Positions 10,049 through 19,360 of a stretch of DNA of 64,000 nt are shown piece after piece. The number at the start of each line of letters is the position of its first letter. Within the stretch, counting starts at the first letter, position 1. The notes under the pieces were generated by a model. That model did not search any database. It saw only the letters and a program-made list of their open reading frames with translations, and was not told where the DNA came from. Where the stretch lies: NCBI RefSeq assembly GCF_034531395.1, contig NZ_JARVCO010000012.1, forward strand, positions 930,001 through 994,000, given 5' to 3'. Source of the DNA: Pontiella agarivorans. GTDB taxonomy: Bacteria; Verrucomicrobiota; Kiritimatiellia; Kiritimatiellales; Pontiellaceae. Made by a program: the position numbers and the translations under genes.

Positions 10049-11532
10049 GATTCCGGGGAGATTTCCTGCCAGGAGTCAAATGTCAGCTTACTGTACAGGG
10101 GGGGGTAGAATGGGGGCGGCATATAGGCGAACCGCCAATCAAATACATAATTTTTATCAAAACTGTGCGATGTTTTTCCGGTATAGGTACTGAAGGAGCC
10201 AACCGGTCCTCTTTCCTCCTGGACGATACCGCCGAGGAGGTTGATGAATCCCCGGGGATCGTAAGAGGTGTAGTTTTCGACGTAAAAACTGCCGGGATCA
10301 TTTGAGGGGCTCTTACTACCGGTAGCCATGATCGTGGCGTCGATATGGATATTGTCCGGGGCATAGCCGGTAATGATTACATCGTCACCGCTGATCAATC
10401 CCAGAGCATCGTTGACTACGTCAGTATATTCAGACGGCAGATTATTGTCCTTCGCATAGGCTATGGCATCATTGACTGCGTCATTATCAAGCGGGTCAAG
10501 TGCATACTCCGTATGATCGTTAATATAGATGTCATCTTCGGTCACGATCGTGAGCCGGCCGTCCAGATCACCGCCATCCAGAGAGAGCGATCCCGGGGAG
10601 TTCTGAGTTACTGTTCGTGTGGATAAATCATAATACCCTTTGTTATAGCCGGCATAGTAATATCCGTATCGACGACTGTAGTTGTAGTCTCCCTTTTTTT
10701 TGCCGACATACTGATAGTAGCTTTCTGTTGTATCGATGGTTCCATCCTGAATATAAATCAGCTTTTCAGAGTCAAGGGTATAGGGTTCTTCATCCCAACC
10801 GTAAGCTTCGTTGGTGATCAAAACCTGGTTTCCGTCAAATTTAAAGGAGGTGGCCCCGGTGAGTAGAAGCGCATTGTCGGGATAGGTTTGCGCGAAGTAT
10901 TTCATGTCGTCAAAATCGATTTCCGCCATCGATCCCATGGCGGTATTCATTTTGAACCCGCTTTTGAAATCCACGGAATTGGTGCTTCCTCCGTAACTGT
11001 TGGCCAGAGTGGTGAACACATCATTGAATTCCGGGTCACCGGAGAACCAGGGTTTACTGTCGGTATGAATGTGGCCCCAGAAGGTTTCACCATTTTTGAA
11101 ATAGATGGATAGATTATTTTCCGCCCAGAAGGCGAACTGAGCATAGGTTGCGCTTCGGGCATTCCTGATTTCAATGGCTTTTCTCTGTCCATTAAATTCG
11201 CCGACGGAAACAATATTTCCGGAATAGAAGTTTGTTTTTTCCAGATCCCAGTCGAAACTGCCGACACCGTTTGTCCCGGTGCCTGAGTATGAGTCAGGAA
11301 TATTCACTCCACGTTCCGATACAAACTGACAGGCTTCTTCGACGCCGGCTTCTGCATAATACAGCGCCTGTGCGGCATCCACCTTCGTTTGAGTCGAGAA
11401 AAAATACTGCGTGCTGAGTGTAAGTAAACTGCCCATGGCTATCGTCAGCACAAACATGATAATGAGGATCGTGAGCAGAACGGATCCGTTGCGGTTTGTA
11501 TTTTTCGTTGTCATCAATTGAGGCTTCATCAT
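10045..11532 (-). CDS. PilX-like pilus-assembly / pseudopilin protein
   Basis: 495 residues. The N-terminus (NGSVLLTILIIMFVLTIAMGSLLTLS) is a single hydrophobic helix like that of PilX and GspK proteins, but it lacks the canonical GFTLIE cleavage motif. The next segment, YYAEAGVEEA, is the usual continuation in this family. The large remaining part is predicted extracellular, rich in Asn, Asp, Gly and Tyr with a tyrosine-dense patch near residue 270. The start at 11532 has GAGGAA 7-8 bases upstream and lies 9 bp after the preceding prepilin gene. It probably caps or initiates a type IV pilus or type II pseudopilus together with its neighbours. Confidence 0.75.
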   Translation of the reverse strand: MMKPQLMTTKNTNRNGSVLLTILIIMFVLTIAMGSLLTLSTQYFFSTQTKVDAAQALYYAEAGVEEACQFVSERGVNIPDSYSGTGTNGVGSFDWDLEKTNFYSGNIVSVGEFNGQRKAIEIRNARSATYAQFAFWAENNLSIYFKNGETFWGHIHTDSKPWFSGDPEFNDVFTTLANSYGGSTNSVDFKSGFKMNTAMGSMAEIDFDDMKYFAQTYPDNALLLTGATSFKFDGNQVLITNEAYGWDEEPYTLDSEKLIYIQDGTIDTTESYYQYVGKKKGDYNYSRRYGYYYAGYNKGYYDLSTRTVTQNSPGSLSLDGGDLDGRLTIVTEDDIYINDHTEYALDPLDNDAVNDAIAYAKDNNLPSEYTDVVNDALGLISGDDVIITGYAPDNIHIDATIMATGSKSPSNDPGSFYVENYTSYDPRGFINLLGGIVQEERGPVGSFSTYTGKTSHSFDKNYVFDWRFAYMPPPFYPPLYSKLTFDSWQEISPES

Positions 11533-11541
11533 GGTCGTTCC

Positions 11542-12024
11542 TCAGGGATTTCTGGGTTGGATGGTTGTGCTGTATTCACGTGTCGAACTGTTTCGTCCTT
11601 GCCGGGAGGTTACAGAGAGGGTCAGTGTTATGCGGTTGTTCGCATATGACAGGGTGGAGGCTTCCACATTGCGGGCAAAAATATTCCCGTTAAAATCAGA
11701 GATGGTTCCGGCAGATGCGTTATACGTATAACCGGCGTTGGGTTTGTCGTCCGTAATGCTCCAGCCATCGTTGTCAGAAGTCCACCGGATTAATCCTTTA
11801 TAAAACTCGCGCAACCCAACCGTTTCGGGGGTTCCCCGGACGATGCGTTCCAGCGCTCTGTTGGCATTGTGATCGGCATCCCTCCACACGGTTGCGGCAT
11901 CCGATTGGGATAGATAAGCGATGAAAACTGTCATGAAACCAGCCATGGCAATCATAGCAAGAGAGAGTGAAATCATCACTTCGATTAAAGTCAACCCCTG
12001 TTTAGATGTGCGGTGCGATATCAT
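11542..12024 (-). CDS. Type IV prepilin-like protein (PilW/GspJ type)
   Basis: 160 residues with a class III prepilin signal: a short basic leader (MISHRTSKQG) and LTLIEVMISLSLAMIA, with cleavage expected after the Gly and Glu at mature position 5. The body is a small soluble domain. Start 12024 is preferred over an upstream ATG because AGGA lies 6 bases before it and the leader is then a normal length. It starts 8 bp after the preceding prepilin gene, so the genes form one transcription unit. It is likely a minor pseudopilin. Confidence 0.85.
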   Translation of the reverse strand: MISHRTSKQGLTLIEVMISLSLAMIAMAGFMTVFIAYLSQSDAATVWRDADHNANRALERIVRGTPETVGLREFYKGLIRWTSDNDGWSITDDKPNAGYTYNASAGTISDFNGNIFARNVEASTLSYANNRITLTLSVTSRQGRNSSTREYSTTIQPRNP

Positions 12025-12032
12025 GACAAGTC

Positions 12033-12467
12033 CTAGTTGGCGTGGAGCGGGGCGCAAATTACAGTTTCCAATTCGAGTTCACGGTCGGCATCAGCCACTT
12101 CACTCCGCCAGTTGGTTCGGACGTTGATCAACTTGAGATTATCATCTCCTTCATACTTGGAGACCGTGTATGAAAACTGCTGCCCGTTTCGGGTGGTGGT
12201 ATGATTTCCGATATTCAGTTCATCTTCGGTAAAAGCAAGGGATCGGAGATATTCAACAGCTCCGCGAGTCTGTTGGAGCGCATCAAGTCGGTTTGAGGAA
12301 GATCGCAGAATATCCATGGACTGGGTCAGCAGCATGAAAGCCGAGGAGACGGCCATTACGGAAATGAAGGAGGCAACCAGAACTTCTATCAATGTGAAGC
12401 CACCTTTTTTTGCCTTTCCATTCCGTGCAGCTTTACGCCCATGATCGATTTTCGATGCGATTGCCAT
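12033..12467 (-). CDS. Type IV prepilin-like protein (PilV/GspI type)
   Basis: 144 residues, with a Lys/Arg-rich leader followed by GGFTLIEVLVASFISVMAV, a textbook prepilin peptidase site with Glu5. First gene of the operon. ATG 12467 has AAAGG 8 bases upstream and is preferred to an ATG 21 bases further out. The C-terminal domain is short and Arg/Glu-rich. With its three followers it makes a minor pseudopilin set. No pilin ATPase, platform protein or prepilin peptidase gene is in the window, so those parts must be encoded elsewhere. Confidence 0.85.
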   Translation of the reverse strand: MAIASKIDHGRKAARNGKAKKGGFTLIEVLVASFISVMAVSSAFMLLTQSMDILRSSSNRLDALQQTRGAVEYLRSLAFTEDELNIGNHTTTRNGQQFSYTVSKYEGDDNLKLINVRTNWRSEVADADRELELETVICAPLHAN

Positions 12468-12851
12468 ATTATGAGGACCTTTCTTCATTATTTTCGATTA
12501 CATATCCTGTCGGTTGAGGCCATTATCAATTAAGCAAACTCTATGCCATTGGTGTGTTTTGTTTATGCTCCGCTCAAAACAAATTAATTTGCTGCAAGGG
12601 CGGGTGCGCGGTGGGTCATATCCGGTTTAAACGGAATTTTATGTTTTAAGAGTCTGTAAGCGGGGGGCACAGAGAGGGGCGGGTGGTGGGTCTGATTTTT
12701 TCACATTTGCGAAGAAGAAAGTTTAAGATCTGCGAAATCCTCGATCGCTCGAAATCATTTTGTGAAGAAAATGCGCCTCAATTCGGTATCTCAATAAGAA
12801 AAGAATGTATGAGAGCTTTTAATTAGACCGAAGGGAAATGAAGCGGGAAAA
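12468..12851. other. Intergenic region upstream of prepilin operon
   Basis: 384 bp between the prepilin operon start and the 3' end of the methyltransferase gene; both are on the minus strand. It must hold the prepilin promoter. It is AT-rich in parts, and I could not fix -35/-10 boxes with confidence. No gene was seen. Confidence 0.5.
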
Positions 12852-13997
12852 TCAATACAGCTGGTATCTGCAGAGGACGCCGTCGAGGCCGCCGGCGCGG
12901 AGTTCGTGTCGCCATTCAGGTTTGAGGCCGAGTTTTTTGACGAGTGTTTTGTCGCCGTAATAAATGAAAGCGGTGGATCCGGTGCATTTCTGTTTCAGAA
13001 AATCGCCGAAATCTTTCAGCAGTCCGGTCACCTGTTCGGTGTTTCCCAGCCGGATGCCGTAGGGTGGATTGGTGACGATGACGGTGTTTTCAAACCCTTC
13101 CAGGGATTGGAAGTCAGAGCGGCGCACTTTAAGGGTTCCAATCTCCGGAAGTTCGGCGCGGTTGGCGCGCACAGCTTTGACGGCTTCCGGATTGAGGTCG
13201 GAGCCTCTGATCAGGTCGTCCGGAATGTCTTTGGTCTCGTTATTCGCTTTGGTTTTGATTTGGTTCCACACGGCAGCATCAAAATCGGGGAGCCGGAGGA
13301 ATCCGAATTTTTTCCGGAGGTAGGATGCAGGGACATTTCCGGCGCGCATGAAGGCCTCGCAAAGGATGGTGCCGGAACCGCAGAACGGGTCGTAGAGCGG
13401 TCGTTCGCCATTCCAGTCGGCCAGTTGCAGGAGGGTGGCGGCGAGTGTTTCCTGCATGGGGGCTTCGACGGATTCGGTGCGATAGCCTCGTTTGTGGAGC
13501 GATCCTCCGCCGAGATCGACGCTGATGCGGGCTTTGTTTTCGTAGACATACAGATTCAGCAGCAGGTCAGGGAAACGGGTGTCGACATCCGGGCGTTTTG
13601 TGGTTTTTTCGCGGAACTGGTCCACAATGGCGTCTTTCAGGATTCGTCCGGCATACTGGGAGTTGCGAATGTTGCTTTTTGCCACATTGGCTGTAACAGC
13701 CAGGGTTTTGGTCAGCGTGAGGAAATCGGACCAGTCAATATTCTGCGCGGTTTTATAAAGATATTTCTCGGAGTGACAGTCGAAGGCAATAAGTGGCGCA
13801 AGAATACGGGAAAAAATGCGGGTTTTGTATACGATGTTGTAAAGGGTGCGTTGGTCCGCGCAGAAATAACAGCCCAGATAACTTCTCCGGATTTTAGAGG
13901 CACCGAGGGCTTTAAGTTCCTGTTCACCGCAGGATTCGGATCCGCCGGCCAGCTGACCGAAATACTGCTGGGTGGTCTGATAGAGGTAGTCGCTCAT
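12852..13997 (-). CDS. THUMP-domain class I SAM-dependent RNA methyltransferase
   Basis: 381 residues, the size and layout of the YpsC / RlmL-N family that makes m2G in 23S rRNA. Residues ~45-150 are a THUMP-type RNA-binding region. The methyltransferase has DPFCGSGT for SAM binding and TNPPYG as the catalytic NPPY. The start overlaps the stop of panD by ATGA, so the two are co-translated. The exact rRNA target is inferred from the family. The dispersed palindrome occurs at 13098-13112 (FQSLEGF), with a one-mismatch copy 38 bp further on at 13136. Confidence 0.88.
   Translation of the reverse strand: MSDYLYQTTQQYFGQLAGGSESCGEQELKALGASKIRRSYLGCYFCADQRTLYNIVYKTRIFSRILAPLIAFDCHSEKYLYKTAQNIDWSDFLTLTKTLAVTANVAKSNIRNSQYAGRILKDAIVDQFREKTTKRPDVDTRFPDLLLNLYVYENKARISVDLGGGSLHKRGYRTESVEAPMQETLAATLLQLADWNGERPLYDPFCGSGTILCEAFMRAGNVPASYLRKKFGFLRLPDFDAAVWNQIKTKANNETKDIPDDLIRGSDLNPEAVKAVRANRAELPEIGTLKVRRSDFQSLEGFENTVIVTNPPYGIRLGNTEQVTGLLKDFGDFLKQKCTGSTAFIYYGDKTLVKKLGLKPEWRHELRAGGLDGVLCRYQLY
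13098..13112. repeat. TTCCA-N5-TGGAA palindrome, copy 2
   Basis: Exact copy, centre GGGAT on the plus strand, inside the methyltransferase gene in the FQxLE frame. Confidence 0.8.
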
Positions 13998-14347
13998 TTC
14001 TGAACGATTCGGTTCTGGTCATCAACAAAAACAACAATGGGTTCGAGCGCGCGGGCTTCTTCTTCGTCGTAATTGCCGTATGTAATGATGATCACTTTGT
14101 CGCCTTGGGCTGCCAGACGGGCGGCGGGGCCGTTGAGCTCGATGGCCCCGGAGCCGCGCTCGCCGCTGATGGTGTAGGTGACAAAACGCTCGCCATTGTT
14201 GAGGTTGACGACCTGAACCTGTTCACCGGGCAGCATGTCTGCGGCATCCATAAGATCGCGGTCGATGGTGATGCTGCCTTCGTAATACAGTTCCCGCCCG
14301 GTAATGGTGGCGGTATGTATCTTGGATTTTTTCATGATGCGCTGCAT
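13994..14347 (-). CDS. panD: Aspartate 1-decarboxylase proenzyme
   Basis: 117 residues. Makes beta-alanine from aspartate for pantothenate and CoA. The protein self-cleaves between Gly24 and Ser25 (YYEGSIT) to create the pyruvoyl cofactor. Starting at 14347 puts the site at exactly 24/25, as in E. coli PanD, which argues against the upstream ATG; AGGA also lies 6 bases before 14347. Further family residues are seen in NNGERFVTY and NGPAARL. It overlaps the following methyltransferase gene by 4 bp. Confidence 0.95.
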   Translation of the reverse strand: MQRIMKKSKIHTATITGRELYYEGSITIDRDLMDAADMLPGEQVQVVNLNNGERFVTYTISGERGSGAIELNGPAARLAAQGDKVIIITYGNYDEEEARALEPIVVFVDDQNRIVQK

Positions 14348-14565
14348 AGCGATTCCTCGTTTCAAAGGCGCGCATAATGTTATCGGGCATCCTTTGCGTC
14401 AACATCTGTTTTGAGCCGATTTTGGTGAGAATGTTGATTTTCAAAGGGTGGAATTTACAGGGATAGGTCCGGATGAGGATAAAAAGCAGAGTTTTTTATC
14501 GATTTATTTGCCCAGCTGGAGAAAATGGCCCCTATTTCCTGTAGGGAGAAGAGAGAGCGCACCGA

Positions 14566-17500
14566 ATGAGTGATGAAATTCCATATACCGAGAAGAAATT
14601 AAAAGACTGGGCCGGTTGGCGGGCATTTCGCGACGGAAAGGCGCTTTTTGAGCGGGGCGTAGTCGAAAAGGTCACCTTTGAATCTCCCTTCATTACCGGT
14701 CAGCTTAATCTGGGGCCCCGCGGGATGCGGAGTAAATTTGAGATTCTGAAAAACGGTTTGGTGGAAAATCATTGCCCGTGCCGTGATAATCAGGAACGGG
14801 GACTGATCTGTTCGCATCTGGTCGCGATGGGTCTGGAAGTGCTTAAACAGCACTCCGAGTCCAGCCGTAATGAGCGGGCGGTGGCAGAGAAAAAACGGAT
14901 TGACCGGATCGTGAAGGCGGCAGAAGGCACGCGCATCACCCGAGTCCGGCAGGATGCTCCGGGAGCGGTGGATGCCAACCTCTATATCGAACTTGATAAA
15001 GACTGGGAAAAGCAGCTTGAGTCGGAAAAGGTTAAAATCCATATCGCTGTGGAGTATGAGAAAAAACGGTATAAAGCCATGGATGTTCCCGTGGATGTGC
15101 CGTTTGCCTTTCCGCGGCGCGATGAAAATCTGCTCTATGTGCTGGAAGATGTTTGCCGCGGTGCCCTGAAGAACGAAATCGAAATTTCCGTTTACGATTT
15201 TATTAATATCCTTCGGCTGCATCAGGGAAAGACCATTCATTATAAAGGCCGGAAAAAGGGCTATACGGTCCACAGCGGTGCGTTGGATACCGTTCTTGAA
15301 ATGGATATGGACCGTGACGACGGAGAACTGATTCTCAACGTGGTTACTGAACTTCCTGACGGCGAGCGGGATCTGTTTCCGCAGTATATCATCGGTCAGA
15401 ACAGCGGTTGGATTTTTGCGGCCGGCGAGTTTTACCCGCTGAGCAGTATTCTGCCGAAATCACTGCACGAAGTTTACACGACTGAATTGGTTATTCCGCG
15501 CACGAGTGTGCCGGCGTTTCTCATGACCGAACTGCCGCAGGCTGAAAAATTCAGTACCGTGCGCACGGAAATTACGCCCGATCTCTTTTTTATGAAACCG
15601 GCCAAGCCGACGTTCCGTTTGGTGGTGAAGGGCAGCCCGGCGTCATTGGCGGCAACGCTTTATGCCCGCTATGATGAGGCCGTGGAGCTGGTGGCCGGCC
15701 GTGCCGATATGAAAGGCAATTTTGCCATTCCCGATCCGCGCGATCTGTTGAAATACCGGATCCGCAATATGGCGGCAGAAAAGGCGGCTGTGGAAAAACT
15801 GCACAGCGTCGGTTTTGACGGCCGTGCCGGGGATACGCTCAAAAATATTGTCGGTCCGCGCGAGGTGCTGAATTTTCTGGGCACCGGTGTGCCGCAAATC
15901 CGCCGCTTCGGCTGGCAGGTTGAGCTGGAAGGGCGGGTTAAACCCTTCGCCGAAAAAGCGGATTATGTCACGCCGGTTGTGCATGTGGATGAAACCGAAG
16001 ACGGCAGCTATTTTGACGTCAGCTATGAATACGAGGTGGGCACCGGAAGCGTTTCCGAGCGCGATATTCAGCGGGCGCTGATGAAAGGCGATTCATTTAT
16101 TGAACGCAACGGCCGGACGATTCTGCTCGATGGCGATGCCATCATGCAGGCCCGTGAAGTTTTTGAGGATTGTGCCGTCGGGGCAGGCGAAAAGATCGGT
16201 TCCTTCCGGATGAGCGGAATTTACGGCAGCTACGTCGAAGCGTCGCTCAATGCGCTCGATGGAATCAATATTGAAGCCACGCCTTCGTGGATGGAAAGTG
16301 CGAAAGTTCAGAATGAACAGGTTGCCGTGGAAGAGGTTGAGCTGCATCCGGAGCTGAGGGCCACGCTGCGCTCCTATCAGCAGGAAGGGGTCAACTGGCT
16401 TCGTTTTCTGGAGCGCCGCGGTTTCTGCGGTATTCTGGCCGATGAGATGGGGCTGGGCAAAACACTGCAGACCCTGGCCTGGGTTCAGATGGGCCGGGCG
16501 GATGGTGAGCAGAACGGCAAACCGGCGCTGATTATCTGTCCGACCAGCCTCGTGGAAAACTGGAAAGAGGAAGCCGCGAAATTCACCCCCAATCTCAAGG
16601 CATTGATTCTGCATGGCACAGACCGGCACCGGAAATGGAAAAATATTCCGAAATCTGATCTGGTTATCACCTCCTATGCGCTGATGCGGCGTGATATTGA
16701 AAAGCATTTGGAATACACATATTCGATTGCGATTCTGGATGAAGCGCAGCACATCAAAAACCGCACCACGCAGAATGCGCTGGCGGCCAAAAAGCTCAAG
16801 GCCGACCACAAGCTGGTTCTGACCGGAACGCCGATTGAAAACGGCGTGACGGATCTCTGGTCGATTATGGATTATCTGATGCCGGGCTATCTCGGGGATC
16901 ATAAGGATTTCCGTGAGCACTATGAACTGCCGATTCTGAACGGCGGTACGGAAGGGGATCTGGCTCAGATCAAACTGCGCCGCAAGCTGCATCCGTTCCT
17001 GCTGCGACGTCTCAAAAAACATGTGGCCAAAGATCTGCCGGAAAAAATTATCCGCGTTGCCCCCTGCAAGCTTACGCAGGATCAGCATAAAGTATACAAG
17101 CAGCTGCTTGAGGATTCTAAAGCCAGAATTAATGAAATGGTGGAAAAGGAAGGCTTCAATAAGAGCCGTATGGAAATCCTCAAAACCCTGTTGCGATTAC
17201 GCCAGACCTGCAACCACATCGATCTGCTGAAACTGGACGGGGTGAAAAGCAAGCATCCGTCGGCCAAAATGGAGCTGTTTTTTGAACTGCTCAACGAGGC
17301 GATCGACAGTAAGCACCGGGTACTGGTCTTCAGTCAGTTCACCAGTATGCTGGCGATTCTGAAAGAGGAGATGACTGAGCGCGGCATTAAGTTCTGCTAT
17401 CTCGACGGCAGCACCAAAGATCGTCAGGATGTGGTGCGGAAGTTCAATAAAGACCATACCGTTCCCGTGTTCCTGATGAGTCTTAAGGCCGGAGGAACCG

Positions 17501-17769
17501 GGCTGAATCTGACCGGGGCCGACATGGTTATTCATTTCGATCCATGGTGGAATCCCGCCGTCGAAGATCAGGCGACCGACCGGGCACACCGCATCGGCCA
17601 GAAACGGACCGTCTATTCCGTTAAACTCATCACCAAGGGCACGGTCGAAGAAAAGGTCCTCGCGATGCAGGAGCACAAAAAAGGCATTATCGATTCGACG
17701 CTGACCACCGATGAACAGGTGATGCAGAAACTCACCTGGGAAGACGTGCAGGAACTGCTCAATCTGTAA
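14566..17769 (+). CDS. SNF2-family helicase with N-terminal SWIM zinc finger
   Basis: 1067 residues. Residues ~60-95 hold a SWIM zinc finger (CPCRDNQERGLICSH). The C-terminal half is a Swi2/Snf2 ATPase with motif I DEMGLGKT (near 626), motif II DEAQH (near 725), LTGTPIEN, FSQFTSM, GGTGLNLTGAD and motif VI DRAHRIGQ. Such RapA/HepA-like proteins translocate on double-stranded DNA and remodel protein-DNA or RNA polymerase complexes. The long central region is probably the bacterial SNF2-associated domain. It stands alone on the plus strand; its last 11 bases overlap the convergent yigZ-like gene. Confidence 0.93.
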   Translation: MSDEIPYTEKKLKDWAGWRAFRDGKALFERGVVEKVTFESPFITGQLNLGPRGMRSKFEILKNGLVENHCPCRDNQERGLICSHLVAMGLEVLKQHSESSRNERAVAEKKRIDRIVKAAEGTRITRVRQDAPGAVDANLYIELDKDWEKQLESEKVKIHIAVEYEKKRYKAMDVPVDVPFAFPRRDENLLYVLEDVCRGALKNEIEISVYDFINILRLHQGKTIHYKGRKKGYTVHSGALDTVLEMDMDRDDGELILNVVTELPDGERDLFPQYIIGQNSGWIFAAGEFYPLSSILPKSLHEVYTTELVIPRTSVPAFLMTELPQAEKFSTVRTEITPDLFFMKPAKPTFRLVVKGSPASLAATLYARYDEAVELVAGRADMKGNFAIPDPRDLLKYRIRNMAAEKAAVEKLHSVGFDGRAGDTLKNIVGPREVLNFLGTGVPQIRRFGWQVELEGRVKPFAEKADYVTPVVHVDETEDGSYFDVSYEYEVGTGSVSERDIQRALMKGDSFIERNGRTILLDGDAIMQAREVFEDCAVGAGEKIGSFRMSGIYGSYVEASLNALDGINIEATPSWMESAKVQNEQVAVEEVELHPELRATLRSYQQEGVNWLRFLERRGFCGILADEMGLGKTLQTLAWVQMGRADGEQNGKPALIICPTSLVENWKEEAAKFTPNLKALILHGTDRHRKWKNIPKSDLVITSYALMRRDIEKHLEYTYSIAILDEAQHIKNRTTQNALAAKKLKADHKLVLTGTPIENGVTDLWSIMDYLMPGYLGDHKDFREHYELPILNGGTEGDLAQIKLRRKLHPFLLRRLKKHVAKDLPEKIIRVAPCKLTQDQHKVYKQLLEDSKARINEMVEKEGFNKSRMEILKTLLRLRQTCNHIDLLKLDGVKSKHPSAKMELFFELLNEAIDSKHRVLVFSQFTSMLAILKEEMTERGIKFCYLDGSTKDRQDVVRKFNKDHTVPVFLMSLKAGGTGLNLTGADMVIHFDPWWNPAVEDQATDRAHRIGQKRTVYSVKLITKGTVEEKVLAMQEHKKGIIDSTLTTDEQVMQKLTWEDVQELLNL

Positions 17770-18403
17770 GCCAGCGGAAGGCGTTGTGGGGCAGTTTGGC
17801 GTTTAAATGGTTTTCTGTTATTTCCATTTGATCCGCCGGAACGTCGATATGCAACGTAACTTCTGCGGTGTAAACCGTATCTTTAATGTCGAGTTTCAGC
17901 AGCGAAAGTTGATGCCGGATGGACGGTTCGAATTCAAATGCGGTGCGTATCATAACGGGTTCTGTATCGACGGCTTCTTCGGTCGGGAGAGATTCGAGTA
18001 CGGCCTGCACGGCACCGGAGTAAGCGCGTGCCAGACCGCCCGTTCCCAGTTTGGTCCCGCCGAAATAGCGTGTCACGATAACCATGATTTCACCGATGCC
18101 GCAGTTGAGTAAAACCTGCAGCATGGGGCGTCCGGCCGTTCCGTGCGGTTCGCCGTCGTCGCTCATGCCGCAGGGATGCGAGCTGCCGGGGGCTCCGGCC
18201 ACATAGGCCCAGCAATGGTGCCGGGCATCGGGATATTCGCTGCGGATTTCGTTTACAAACTGTTTGGCTTCATCCGGAGAGCAGACCCGCCGAAGCGTGG
18301 CGATAAAACGGCTTTTCTTTTCAACCGTTTCAGCCCGGTGCCGGCCGGCGGGAACGGGGTAGCGGGAAGACACGGCGGGTCTATTTGATCCGGTCGATCG
18401 CAT
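17759..18403 (-). CDS. YigZ / IMPACT-family protein (UPF0029)
   Basis: 214 residues. The N-terminal domain shows the UPF0029 signature blocks RHHCWAY, SDDGEPHGTAG and VTRYFGGTKLGTGGL. The C-terminal ~70 residues are the usual ferredoxin-like domain. The family is linked to translation control and stress, but its biochemical function in bacteria is not settled. The ATG start lies 23 bases inside the end of kdsA; a GTG at 18373 just after the kdsA stop is an alternative. It is co-oriented with kdsA and overlaps the helicase gene tail to tail. Confidence 0.88.
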   Translation of the reverse strand: MRSTGSNRPAVSSRYPVPAGRHRAETVEKKSRFIATLRRVCSPDEAKQFVNEIRSEYPDARHHCWAYVAGAPGSSHPCGMSDDGEPHGTAGRPMLQVLLNCGIGEIMVIVTRYFGGTKLGTGGLARAYSGAVQAVLESLPTEEAVDTEPVMIRTAFEFEPSIRHQLSLLKLDIKDTVYTAEVTLHIDVPADQMEITENHLNAKLPHNAFRWLTD

Positions 18404-19196
18404 CCAGTTTTTTCCAAAGGCTGGAAAGATCCCGGGTGGGAATCATGTTGGGTCCGTCGGAAAGGGCTTCGGCGGGGTTGGGGTGTGTTTCAATGAACAT
18501 GCCATCCACGCCGACGGCGGCCGCCGCTTTGGCGAGATAGGGGGCAAAACGTCCGTCACCGCCCGAGGTGTCGCCCTGTCCGCCGGGGGACTGTACGGAA
18601 TGGGTGGCGTCGAAAATTACGGGATAGCCGAATTCACGCATAATGATCAGGCTTCGCATGTCGGCGACCAGGGTATTGTATCCAAACGACGCGCCGCGTT
18701 CGGTCAGCAGAATGTTTCTGTTGCCGGTGGATTCAATTTTTTTAACCACATTTTTCATGTCCCACGGCGCGGCGAACTGGGCCTTTTTCACATTCACCAC
18801 CGCACCGCTTTCTCCGGCGGCCACCACAAAATCGGTCTGACGGATCATAAAGGCCGGAAGCTGGATGATGTCGACGGTTTGGGCGGCGATTTTAATTTCT
18901 TCGACGCTGTGGACATCAGTGAGAACCGGGATGTCATATTTGGCTTTGATTTCGGCGAGGATCTCAAGGCCTTTTTCAATGCCGGGGCCGCGATAGGAGT
19001 TGATCGAGGTTCGGTTGGCTTTGTCGTACGACGCTTTGAAAACTAAAGGGATATTCTGTTCCTTCGCCAGCTTCACGAGACGGTCGGCAATGGCCATACA
19101 GCCCTCGCGGCTTTCAATGACGCACGGTCCGGCAATTAAAGCCAGCGGGTCTTTTTCTCCGAATTTCACACCCTTTACATTTACGCTCGTTCCCAT
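18381..19196 (-). CDS. kdsA: 3-deoxy-8-phosphooctulonate (KDO-8-P) synthase
   Basis: 271 residues. Condenses phosphoenolpyruvate and arabinose 5-phosphate for the KDO of lipopolysaccharide, so the host has an outer membrane. Motifs: AGPCVIES, FKASYDKANRTS, LTDVHS and FDATHSVQ. The Cys in AGPCVIES marks the metal-dependent class (Asn in the metal-independent enzymes). Start 19196 has GAGGA 7 bases upstream; the frame extends 28 codons further without a ribosome site. The dispersed palindrome at 18412-18426 is read here in the S-L-W-K frame. Confidence 0.95.
   Translation of the reverse strand: MGTSVNVKGVKFGEKDPLALIAGPCVIESREGCMAIADRLVKLAKEQNIPLVFKASYDKANRTSINSYRGPGIEKGLEILAEIKAKYDIPVLTDVHSVEEIKIAAQTVDIIQLPAFMIRQTDFVVAAGESGAVVNVKKAQFAAPWDMKNVVKKIESTGNRNILLTERGASFGYNTLVADMRSLIIMREFGYPVIFDATHSVQSPGGQGDTSGGDGRFAPYLAKAAAAVGVDGMFIETHPNPAEALSDGPNMIPTRDLSSLWKKLDAIDRIK
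18412..18426. repeat. TTCCA-N5-TGGAA palindrome, copy 3
   Basis: Exact copy, centre AAGGC, near the 3' end of kdsA. Confidence 0.8.
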
Positions 19197-19333
19197 AGAA
19201 AAATCCTCGTTGGTTAAACTGGCGGAAACTATGACGCATCCGCCAAACATTACCCAATGCAAAAACCGCGATTTCTGCAAAGCAATCGACTCGTTTCATT
19301 TTGAGCCTTCAGTATAGTTCCGAACATTGGAAA

Positions 19334-19348
19334 TTCCAGCGTCTGGAA
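19334..19348. repeat. TTCCA-N5-TGGAA palindrome, copy 4 (tandem with a near-copy)
   Basis: Exact copy, centre GCGTC. A one-mismatch copy (TTCCG-AACAT-TGGAA) occupies 19318-19332, leaving only one base between them. The right end of the exact copy runs directly into the AAGGAG ribosome site of the gene starting at 19361. Confidence 0.85.
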
Positions 19349-19360
19349 GGAGCAGAGAAG

